Positions 11,060 through 18,849 of a DNA stretch of 64,000 nt are shown piece after piece; the stretch's first letter is position 1; every line of letters starts with the position of its first letter. The notes beneath the pieces are model-generated. The model searched no databases, was not told where the DNA came from, and was given only the letters and a program-made list of their open reading frames with translations. The translations under genes and the position numbers were made by a program. Source of the stretch: Stomoxys calcitrans (lineage: Eukaryota > Arthropoda > Insecta > Diptera > Muscidae); assembly GCF_963082655.1 (NCBI RefSeq), contig NC_081552.1, positions 67,129,465 to 67,193,464 of the forward strand, read 5' to 3'.

Positions 11060-11965
11060 TAGACATACGTTGCCTCCATCAGGATTTATGGCCTTTATGA
11101 TGTAATGAGGGTTTAGTTTCTTGTTTGACATGCATGGTAAAAAAATACATTCGGCGCGCTCTAAACAAAAAACTTGACCCTCAGTGTACTTTAAAGGCTA
11201 AAAATCGTGATGAAGGCAACATAATGATGTTAGGGCGCTTTTTCATGGAATTTTTTGGTTTCTAAACGGAAGAATACTCGAAGAATGGATAACCATTTTC
11301 ATAGAGATGTATCGGAAAATGTAATAAAAGCATTTGTGGTTCACAACATATCAACTTCATTCGTTATTATGGATGATAATGCTCCAAAACATACCTCCAG
11401 TGGCGTTAAACACTGCTTTTTCTAATAAAAATATAGATATATTGGTCTGATCCTCTTGGATCACCGTAGTCAAACCCGATCACCGTTGTCAAACCCTTTA
11501 AAAAACTATCGTAAGCTTTGGGGAGGAGAACTAGTTGAAATTCGTATGAGTTATTCCAAAATGTACAGGAACTTTGGTTAAATATATCCCAAGTTCGCTA
11601 AAAAAATCAGTTGCGAATCTTCCCCCAAGTTAAAGAGCAATACTTATATGAAAGGGTTACCAGTTATTAGCGTTAACTGAGCCCTTAGAACCTTAATAAC
11701 AACCCGAAGAACCAAATTAGGTTACTTAAAACATGAAAAACATAAGTGTCCCGAATAAGACGTCCATGCAAAAATTGGATGGAATATTTCCTTGCCTTTT
11801 TATATAAATCAGCAACTTTTTTGCCCAAAGTTTTTTATAAACACATTTTCCTGATCAGGATTTATGGAATTACTAATGAAAAATTATGTTTTCATCATTT
11901 AATTTCAACGAAAAGTAAATTTTCCAAAATTAAAAAGTGTATCCCTAATTATTTGGCCACCACTG
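11060..11965 (+). pseudogene. Degenerate Tc1-like transposon, 3' part
   Basis: The frame around 11369-11398 reads VIMDDNAPKHTSS, the second catalytic aspartate block of Tc1 transposases, preceded by GNIMMLGRFF, equivalent to the GGxVMVWG block. The right end is GGCCACCACTG followed by TA (11966-11967). An outer direct repeat (AAGTGTATCCCTAATTATTT, RC ends near 11937) has an inner partner near 11742 (AAGTGTCCCGAATAAG), again an IR/DR arrangement. I could not find the left end. Confidence 0.6.
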
Positions 11966-11967
11966 TA

Positions 11968-12406
11968 TAATCGAATTAAAATGAGATGCCTTCACTAAAT
12001 GGATTTCACTGGACTTTCGTGAAAGTTATAGGACTTAACACATATTTTGTTTTGGATTTGTATGATTTAAAAAATTAAAATTTTTTCATAAAAATAATTT
12101 CAAAGTTGTTTGTGCGTGGGCTTTTTAATATTTCAGTGGAATAAACTTTATTTTAGTCATTTATGGGCAAAAGTTTATTCATTCGTGCAAGAGAAAATAA
12201 TTTTGAAAAAAAGTAAAAAAGTCATCACCCTAGTAAATATATACAATACTGTGAGCTTTTTTAACAAAATTTTGTTTATAAAATCATTAAAGGAAACATA
12301 AATCTTTTTATTTCACTACACAGCGTTACAACATGCTTAATCCTTATACCCAGAGAGTGGATATTAAAGATTGGTTAAACTTTGCTAAGATACAAAAATA
12401 TTTTTT
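11968..12406. other. Unassigned AT-rich spacer
   Basis: Intronic filler by the inferred gene model; no supported feature. Confidence 0.4.
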
Positions 12407-12408
12407 TA

Positions 12409-13292
12409 AAGGGTGATTTTTTAACTATTATCTTTTTGGAAACACTGGTTTAAAGAGCTCACGCAAGTTTCGTGTTTTGTTTCGCTGTCAAACATCTACA
12501 GTTTAGTCTACAGTGTATCCATAAATTATCTTACAAACGAATTATTGAATTTTATTATCAACATGCGTGTTCGTTAAAAATTTTGTTCAGCGACGAAGCT
12601 CATTTTTGGCCCAATGCGTACGTAAGTAAATAGAATTGTCAATTTTTAAGTGAAGATCAGCCAAAAGCATTGCAAGAGTTACCAATGCATTAAAAAAAGT
12701 CACAGTTTGGTTTGGTTTGTGGGATGGTGGCATCATTGAACCGTACTTCTTCAAAGATGATGCGAATCGTAACGTAACTGGGAATGGTGAGCGCAACCGT
12801 GAGATGATGTCCAACTTTCTTTTGCCCAAAATGCAGGAGCTTGACTTGCATGACATGTGGTTTCAACGAGACGGTGCCACATTCCACACAGGACGCGTAT
12901 TGAGAGGCGAGTGCGGTGAACTTTTATTTCACGCTCGGAAGCGGTCAATTGGCCTCCTAGATCGTGCGATTTAACGCCTTTAGAATATTTTTTGTGGGGC
13001 TATGTTAAAGCTCAAGTCTATACAGACAAGCCAGCTTCAATTGACGCATTGAGCGACAACATTGGTGCTTTATTCGTGAGATACCGGCCGAAATGTTGGA
13101 AAGAGTGTGTCAAATTTGGACTAAGCGGATGGACCATTTTAAGTGCAATCACGGTCAACATTTGCATGAAATAATCTTTAAACATTAAATTGTATGAACC
13201 GTACTGTCGATTCAAATAAAGATTTCATGCGTTTTTCTTAATTTTATGTGCCTTTTTTAAATTGTTCCTATAGCTCTTAAAAAATCACCCTT
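12409..13292 (+). mobile_element. Internally deleted mariner/Tc1-type element
   Basis: Terminal inverted repeats AAGGGTGATTTTTTAA are flanked by TA at 12407-12408 and 13293-13294. At 884 bp it is shorter than the usual ~1.3 kb. One frame runs from the N-terminal helix-turn-helix (IIEFYYQHACS) directly into the first catalytic block (LFSDEAHFWPN), so about 400 bp of the transposase is missing. The second block (RDGATFHTG) and the tail of the third (WGYVKAQVYTDKPASIDAL) remain, with frameshifts. It lies 11 bp from the splice donor of the recombinase-like gene. Confidence 0.85.
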
Positions 13293-13305
13293 TAATTTTA
13301 CTTAC

Positions 13306-14368
13306 TACTTCTCCTTTTTTTTCTTTGGCTCATAATCCTCTCCACTAGATTCTGCATCTGAAAAGACGATTTTTTTTTCGTCTGACTGGATGTGATGTTC
13401 TTCCCCAGATTCCCAACGTTCTTCGACTTCTCTCTCGCTCCCACCTCTTTCAACGTTATCGATGGGATGTTCTTCGGCAGATTCCGAACGTTCTTCGGGT
13501 TCTTTGCATTCAACGTTCCCAACATCATCGCCAATATCGTTGCTAAAATATCTATTAACACCATCGATAAGTCCTACGCCATTATCAATTGTATCGCCCA
13601 TAGCAGCCATAAGAATTTTGGAAACACAGTATATTTCTGCAGCTGGCACTTGCTGACGATAATGGGTTTTGTGGACATCTTTATGATGGCCCATGAAATT
13701 TGCAAGTTTATCCACAGATGCATCCTCTGCGTTTATAACAGACATGTATGTAGCAATATGTTTCCGAAGTTTTGTGCCTCTTAAGCTCTCCGGAACATCG
13801 GCTCCACACTGCTCAGCATAATTTTTTAAAAGCGCACAAGCTCTAAAATATTTTTTAGATGTTTTAGAAGCAGAAGGATTACTAAACACATATTTGTTTT
13901 CACTCTCATTTACACCAGCCTTTGACCGAAGTTTTAATATAGTGTCTAGAGCCTCTACGCATAATGAGTCCAACAAAATTGGAACCGTGCGCGATAGTTT
14001 GCCTCTTAATTCTATCCTGACATATTTTTTAGTATGTCTTAAGGCTTCCTTAGAAATAGTTTTTAACAAATCATGTTCCATGTTGTGCGTTACTGACTGT
14101 CTGTTTCTATAATTAGAAATTTTTAGTCTTTCGGTTTCACCGGCCCGTCGTCTATTAAATGTTTGTATAAGGGTGAGAGAGGCCTTTACCAACTCTATCC
14201 ACGATTCCAATGAAAATTTCTCCTTTAATGTATCCAATTGGACTTTTATTATGTTTCTTAAAAACGTGTACAACTTTTTTATATCTGTTTTTTTCGGCAA
14301 TATCACCTTTTTATCCCGTTTAATATTGGCTTGGTCTTCTAATGCTCTTTTGTGGATTGTTGTTGTTG
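13306..14368 (-). CDS. Tyrosine-recombinase-like catalytic domain
   Basis: An open frame of about 350 codons (333 from the Met at 14306). Motifs in order, numbered from that Met: box I arginine in FNRRRAGETERLKI (R52-54); beta-hairpin lysine in RGKLSRTVPIL (K103); box II in GTKLRKHIAT (R181, with Thr in place of the usual His of HxxR); then FMGHHKD (H207) and THYRQ, the candidate nucleophile Y216. This is the R-K-(H)-R-H-Y layout of tyrosine recombinases. An acidic tail (EEP/SEEH-rich, about 265-325) and KKKKEK follow. The frame stops at TAG overlapping a GTAAGT donor. It belongs with the upstream finger segments and probably with the downstream Myb-like exon. It resembles, from memory, Crypton-like or domesticated recombinase proteins of animals; no search was run. 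The missing box II His may reduce or abolish activity. Confidence 0.75.
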
Positions 14369-14376
14369 TTTTTTTT

Positions 14377-14515
14377 ATCTACTTCTGATTGAACTTTAAT
14401 CCATTCTGATCTTTGTTTCTTTGCACATTTCTTAAGGAGTGATGAAAGTGAAATTGCTACCTGTGGATGTTGGTACCATTGTAAATCCTTGTTCCAGCTT
14501 GCTACTTTGCGTACG
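14377..14515 (-). CDS. Recombinase-like gene, linker segment in a third frame
   Basis: Between the palindrome and the T8 run a third minus frame is open: AVRKVASWNKDLQWY, then HPQVAISLSSLLKKCAKK and EWIKVQSEVDKK. It follows the pattern of helical linkers that precede the catalytic domain in related proteins as I remember them. It joins the catalytic frame only if one base is removed from the T8 run at 14369-14376. Confidence 0.6.
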
Positions 14516-14532
14516 GCAAAGTAGCAAGCTGG
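14494..14532. repeat. Perfect 17-bp inverted repeat in coding sequence
   Basis: CCAGCTTGCTACTTTGC, spacer GTACG, GCAAAGTAGCAAGCTGG. The lower-coordinate arm fits the downstream protein frame (VRKVASW on the minus strand). The other arm replaces expected coding and creates the stop after LPYAK, so it looks like a template-switch scar. Confidence 0.9.
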
Positions 14533-15031
14533 ATACTTTTGTTAATTTTCTTCATTTTTCGCGTAAAGCGTGCAAGTAGCCGTAATTGTGCCCTAACCAT
14601 ATCATAATTGTGTGAATCTGTGTATTCATCAGTGTATTTTTCTGTTAATTGGTTTCCAAATTTTATAATTAATTCATCATAGACCAGAGTTCTATAAATT
14701 TTATCATTCCGCAGAATAGGCAAAACTTTAGTTTTCATTTTATCGTTTGCTAGTGGGTGCACATATTGTGTCAACTTCCTACTTTCAACTAATGAGGTTC
14801 TATTTTTTGTTTCCGTATTGTCTCCACATTTTAAACGATAACCTCTTATGGAACTTTTGTCATAAAATCCTTTACAGTGTTTACAACATGCAAAATTATC
14901 TGCCTTTTTATTTAATTTTATTTGTTGATTGCGACGAGTTATTAAAATTCCTGTATTCAAAGTAGATTTGGTGTTGTGCAAAAAATCCCCCCTCTTTCTT
15001 AATTCGTCAATTATTTGTAGGCGTTGCAGGC
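14502..15031 (-). CDS. Recombinase-like gene, middle segment with Cys-rich knuckle
   Basis: The minus frame opens upstream of the first Met (14981): SLQRLQIIDELRKRGDFLHN continues the finger segment if the A10 run is corrected. Next comes CCKHCKGFYDKS...YRLKC, a C-x2-C ... Y/C knuckle resembling a C2H2 finger with one His replaced. A helical region follows (KVLPILRNDKIYRTLVYDEL...MVRAQLRLLARFTRKMKK). The frame ends at TAG inside the palindrome at 14502-14504. In comparable proteins I recall, this region joins the fingers to the recombinase domain. Confidence 0.65.
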
Positions 15032-15979
15032 TTTTTTTTTTGGCAATTTTAATGCAATTTTAACTTGTTTTTCATTTTTATGCTTTAAAAAAAGGTGTCG
15101 TGCATATTTCGTTTGGAGAGTCTTACAAAACAAACAGAAATGCTTTTTTCTTTGATTTGAATGTGGAACAGTTATGGTATTAATATTTAAATTGTCCTTA
15201 ATAACAGGCGACTTATCTTTTAAAGAGGTCTGAATTGAGTTTGATGTTGTTTGAATTGAAATTTCTGCTACGTATTCAGACGACGTCGATTCTAAAACAG
15301 TCGGATCCTCAATGGAATCTTTTGCCCCAGACATGATGATAGATGCTAAAGTTGTTTCATTTATACTATTTTGCTGGTTTGGAATAACAAAAGTAGAGTT
15401 TTCGTTCCTTGAATTTGGGATATTTTCGTTTGAGTCAGGAGAAAAATATGGAAGTAATTCCGGAACCTTATTGGATAAGTTTTTTATTGCAACTTCGGTA
15501 GATTCTTGCATTTCTTTTTTTATTTTTTTGTTGTTATTAGATTTTTTGTGGTATTTAGAGTACATGGCAGGGGTGTTCTCCGACATGGAATTTCCTGATG
15601 AAATTAGCGACGATTCATGCTCAAATGCAGGGGTGTCGTTCAAAATAGAATTTGGCGATGAAATTTGCGACGATTTCGGTTCAAAAACAAATGTGACCTC
15701 TGCAGAAGTATTTTGTGACGTTTTTTGCTCGGTGGCGTAGGTGGTTTCCAAAACGGAATTAGGCGATAAAATTTGAGACGATTTATTTTTAATAGGTGGG
15801 GTGTCCCCCACTATAGAAGTTGGCGATGAATTTTGTAAAATACTGTTTCCAATGACAAGGGTGTCATTTAAAATGGACGTTGGCGATGCAAACTGTGACG
15901 ATTTACAATCAATAGCAGAGTTATCCTCCATAATGGAATTTTGCGACGAATTTTGTACATTGACTGGTGAATAATGCAT
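15011..15979 (-). CDS. Recombinase-like gene, N-terminal Ser-rich repeats and C2H2 finger
   Basis: A 322-codon minus frame starting at ATG 15979-15977; a TAA lies a few codons upstream in frame. Residues about 8-145 hold roughly seven imperfect units of about 20 residues (SSQxxSPNSILNDTPA...), presumably disordered. A basic stretch (KKSNNNKKIKKEM) follows near 150. A C2H2 finger lies at C282-C285-H295-H300 (FCLFCKTLQTKYARHLFLKH). The frame ends six codons after LPKKK because the A10 run (plus-strand T10, 15032-15041) is out of phase. With a one-base change it continues into the middle segment. The product would be a nuclear DNA-binding protein. The 5' end may have a further exon at 16643-16702. 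Confidence 0.7.
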   Translation of the reverse strand: MHYSPVNVQNSSQNSIMEDNSAIDCKSSQFASPTSILNDTLVIGNSILQNSSPTSIVGDTPPIKNKSSQILSPNSVLETTYATEQKTSQNTSAEVTFVFEPKSSQISSPNSILNDTPAFEHESSLISSGNSMSENTPAMYSKYHKKSNNNKKIKKEMQESTEVAIKNLSNKVPELLPYFSPDSNENIPNSRNENSTFVIPNQQNSINETTLASIIMSGAKDSIEDPTVLESTSSEYVAEISIQTTSNSIQTSLKDKSPVIKDNLNINTITVPHSNQRKKHFCLFCKTLQTKYARHLFLKHKNEKQVKIALKLPKKKACNAYK

Positions 15980-16083
15980 GTTGATATTTTAATATTTTCT
16001 ACCACAATTTAATTTTCTGTATTATATCTACTATAAGGGTTGGTCTTTTCGTTAGTCTTTTGACATGAATAACTGCCAAACTA

Positions 16084-16307
16084 CATGGTGAGCCAGAAGA
16101 ACCTACTTATTTGAAACATCAATAAACACAAAAAACTTCAGTTAATGTTTTATTTCTTTTTGAGATTTCAATATTCCAATTTGTTTTCATGCGGTCTGGA
16201 AAAATTGTGTAAATAGAGACCCCATTGCACATACACTGATTAAGTCGGGTTTTGAAATTCGTGTCCAACTCACCACTCAGATAAACAAGTTGCTCTGGCT
16301 CACCCTG
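16084..16307. mobile_element. MITE with GGTGAGCCAGA terminal inverted repeats
   Basis: Left end CATGGTGAGCCAGAAGAAC and right end GTTGCTCTGGCTCACCCTG are inverted over about 30 bp. The 224-bp element is flanked by TA on both sides, suggesting Tc1/mariner-type mobilisation. No coding capacity. Confidence 0.65.
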
Positions 16308-16467
16308 TACATACAAAAAATATTAGAAATGAAGGTGTGAAAAAATAGGTATAAGTCCTACTGTAATATGGTGGCAGAATTTTGTTAAATTATCATATTT
16401 TATTGAAGTTTTTAAACTGCTCCGAAAGTAGAACAGAATACCCTCTTTAAACGTAAAATTTTAACAC

Positions 16468-16583
16468 CGGAATTCACAAAATTTAATGTAGACTTGAAAA
16501 AGGTTTATTTGACAGATTTTCTTCATAGAGCTATCAACTAAACCTAGTTTGAGGTTTCATTAGTTTTTGTGAATAAGGCCGTA
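16468..16583. repeat. Foldback MITE, ~45-bp arms
   Basis: GGAATTCACAAAATTTAATG ... GGTTTATTTGACAG pairs with CTATCAACTAAACC ... CATTAGTTTTTGTGAATAAGG. It lies in the region upstream of the recombinase-like gene. Confidence 0.55.
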
Positions 16584-16642
16584 ATACTCTTACAGGCATG
16601 TAATAGAAGAAAATATTAACATTTTCATTTCATAAAACTTAC

Positions 16643-16702
16643 CGTCACACGATTTTAAATTTAGTTCAATTTTTTCCCGTTTAATCAAAACATTTCGATA
16701 AT
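16643..16702 (-). CDS. Candidate 60-bp upstream exon
   Basis: On the minus strand the segment is preceded by TTTGTATTTAATTTCAG and followed by GTAAGT. One frame is open throughout (YRNVLIKREKIELNLKSCD). It lies about 660 bp upstream of the recombinase-like ORF on the same strand and could be its 5' exon, but I could not find a matching acceptor that keeps a long frame. It may be an unrelated chance pair of splice signals. Confidence 0.35.
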
Positions 16703-16796
16703 CTGAAATTAAATACAAATGTAAACCCCAAAATAGAAATCAGGAAACCACATAAGAAAAGCTATAATAGGACATTAAGAGTGAATTGATTTACAG

Positions 16797-17035
16797 TTTT
16801 TTATACCCACCACCGAAGGACAAATCTAAATATCTATTTCCGACCCTCTAAAGTATATAAATTCTTGATCACCGAAAAAATCTAAGACGATCTGGCCATG
16901 TCCGTCCGTCTGTCTGTTCAAATCACGCTACAGTTTTTAGAAAAAGACCAGACCCATGTAGATGTAGTTGTCATAAGAAGTTGTAGTTGTCATATGGCAA
17001 CTACATCTAAATATGGTCCAATTTTGCTCATTCAT
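16797..17035 (+). mobile_element. DINE-like Helentron, family B, 5' fragment
   Basis: TTTTTTATACCCACCACCG, the core (TCTAAAGTATATAAATTCTT) and GTCCGTCCGTCTGTCTG are present. Then a short inverted repeat (AGATGTAGTTGTCATA ... TATGGCAACTACATCT) appears and the rest is lost. Confidence 0.75.
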
Positions 17036-17045
17036 TAACACTTAA

Positions 17046-17188
17046 AAATTTTTGAAAATAGCAAACACTGTCTGCTCAATATAAGTAGTTAATTCTGCTT
17101 CCGTAATTTCAAAGCAGCAGGCTGACTTCTGAAAAGTCTGTTGTTTGCTGAAAATGACTGGTGCTTCATTATGAGCGATGTTAGAAGA
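17046..17188. repeat. Dispersed repeat copy 1 (GCAAACACTGTCTGCT family)
   Basis: GCAAACACTGTCTGCTCAAT ... GAAGCAGGCTGA ... TGTTTGCTGAAAATGACT is shared with 42968-43135. Both copies lie directly before the 3' end of a minus-strand DINE copy, so one element may have inserted near the same place in an older repeat. Confidence 0.5.
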
Positions 17189-17189
17189 A

Positions 17190-18625
17190 ACAAGTAAAAG
17201 CGTGCTAAGTTCGGCCGGGCCGAATCTTATATACCCTTCACCATGGATCGCATTTGTCGAGTTCTTTTCCCGGCATCTCTTCTTAGACAAAAAAAAGGAT
17301 ATAAGAAAAGATTTGCTCTGCTATTAGAGCGAGACTTGGAGACCTGTGTAAAATGTCAGCCAATTCGAATAAGAATTGCGCTCTTTGTGAGCTCAAAAAG
17401 TAAAATAGAGAGATCGATTTATTTGGGAGCTGTATCGGGCTATGGACCGATTCAGACCATAATAAACACGTATGTTGATGGTCATGAAAGAATCCGTCGT
17501 ACAAAATTTCAGGCAAATCGGATAATAATTGTGACCTCTAGAGGCTCAAGAAGTCAAGATCCCAGATCGGTTTATATGGCAGCTATATCAGGTTATGAAC
17601 CGACTTGTACTTTATTTGACACAGTTTTTGAAAGTAACAATAAAAAACGTCTTGCGAAATTTCAGCCAAATCGGATAGGAATTGCGCCCTCTAGAAGCTC
17701 AAGAAGTCAAGTCCCCAGATCTGTTTATATGACAGCTATATCAGGTTATGAACCGATTTGAACCATATTTGGCACAGTTGTTGGATATCATAACAAAATA
17801 CTACGTGCCAAAATTCATTCAAATTGGATAACAATTGCGCCCTCTAGAGGCTCAAGAAGTCAAGACCCAAGATCGGTTTATATGACAGCTATATAAGGTT
17901 ATGGACCGATTTGAACCATACTCGGTACAGTTGTTGGATATCGTAACAAAACACGTCGTACAAAATTTCATTCCAATCGGATAAGAATTGCGCACTCTAG
18001 AGGCTCAAGAAGTCAAGACCCCAGATCGGTTTATATGGCAGCCATATCAGGTTATGGACCAATTTGAACCATACTTGGCACAGTTGTTGGATATAATAAC
18101 GAAACACGTCGTGCAAAATTTCATTCCAATCGGATAAGAATTGCGCACTCTAGAGGCTCAAGAAGTCAAAACCCAAGATCGGTTTATATGGCAGCTATAT
18201 CAGGTTATAAACCGATTTGAACCATACTTGGCACAGTTGTTGGATATCATAACAAAACACGTCGTGCAAAATTTTATGCCAATCGGATAAGAATTGCGCA
18301 CTTTAGAGCCTCAAGAAGTCAAGACCCAAGATCGGTTTATATGGCAGCTATATCAAAACATGGACTGATATGGCCCATTTGCAACACCAACCGACCTACA
18401 CTAATAAGAAGTATTTGTGCAAAATTTCAAGCGGCTAGCTTTACTCCTTCGAAAGTTAGCGTGCTTTCGACAGACAGACGGACGGACATGGCTAGATCGA
18501 CATAAAATTTCACGACGATCGAGAATATATATACTTTATGGGGTCTCAGACGAATATTTCGAGTAGTTACAATCAGAATGACGAAATTAGTATACCTCCC
18601 ATCTTATGGCGGAGGGTATAAAAAC
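17190..18625 (-). mobile_element. DINE-like Helentron, family A, complete
   Basis: In reverse it runs CAAGTAAAAGCGTGCTAAG, TTCGGCCGGGCCGAA, TATACCCTTCACCATGG, then about seven monomers with GATC(G/T)GTTTATATG at 17565, 17718, 17871, 18024, 18177 and 18330. That is exactly 153 bp apart. Then come GACAGACGGACGG, the core and GGCGGAGGGTATAAAAA. The 172-codon ORF inside is a consequence of the 51-codon period. Confidence 0.9.
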
Positions 18626-18744
18626 TAAATACCTATTAAAATGTGTTACTCAGTGGATGTTTATTATCACTACTGAATATATACGCCCAATAATTTTTTT
18701 TCTTTAAATTTAGATACGAAAGGCCATGCCAGTCAAAAATGCGA

Positions 18745-18849
18745 GTGAGCTCAACCACATTTCGAAAATTATACCAATAGATGTGAGGTCATGTGAACAA
18801 AGAATCTGTTGATCAGTTAGATTCTTTACAGTAATATTTCACAAATTAA
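18745..18849. repeat. Left flank of DINE insertion, paralogous to 43912-43995
   Basis: AAAAATGCGAGTGAGCTCAACCACATTTCGAA ... TTTACAGTAATATTTCAC (shown in parts) matches AAAAATGCGAGCAAACTCAG ... TTTACAGTAATATTCCAC at 43912. The match resumes after the DINE at 21191. Confidence 0.6.

Larger units (their letters stand above)
9480..13305 (-). other. Inferred TE-filled intron (~3.8 kb)
   Basis: Bounded on the minus strand by GTAAGT (13305-13300) and TTTCAG (AG at 9481-9480). It contains, from the donor side, a mariner copy (12409-13292), a Tc1 copy (ending 11965) and a Jockey fragment (about 9787-10690). Without these insertions it would be roughly 1 kb. It has not been confirmed by transcript evidence. 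Confidence 0.5.

Noticed and set aside
13392..13784. 130-codon plus-strand ORF
   Set aside because: Antisense to the tyrosine-recombinase-like frame, which has recognisable motifs.
15312..15740. 142-codon plus-strand ORF
   Set aside because: Antisense shadow of the Ser-rich repeat coding region on the minus strand.
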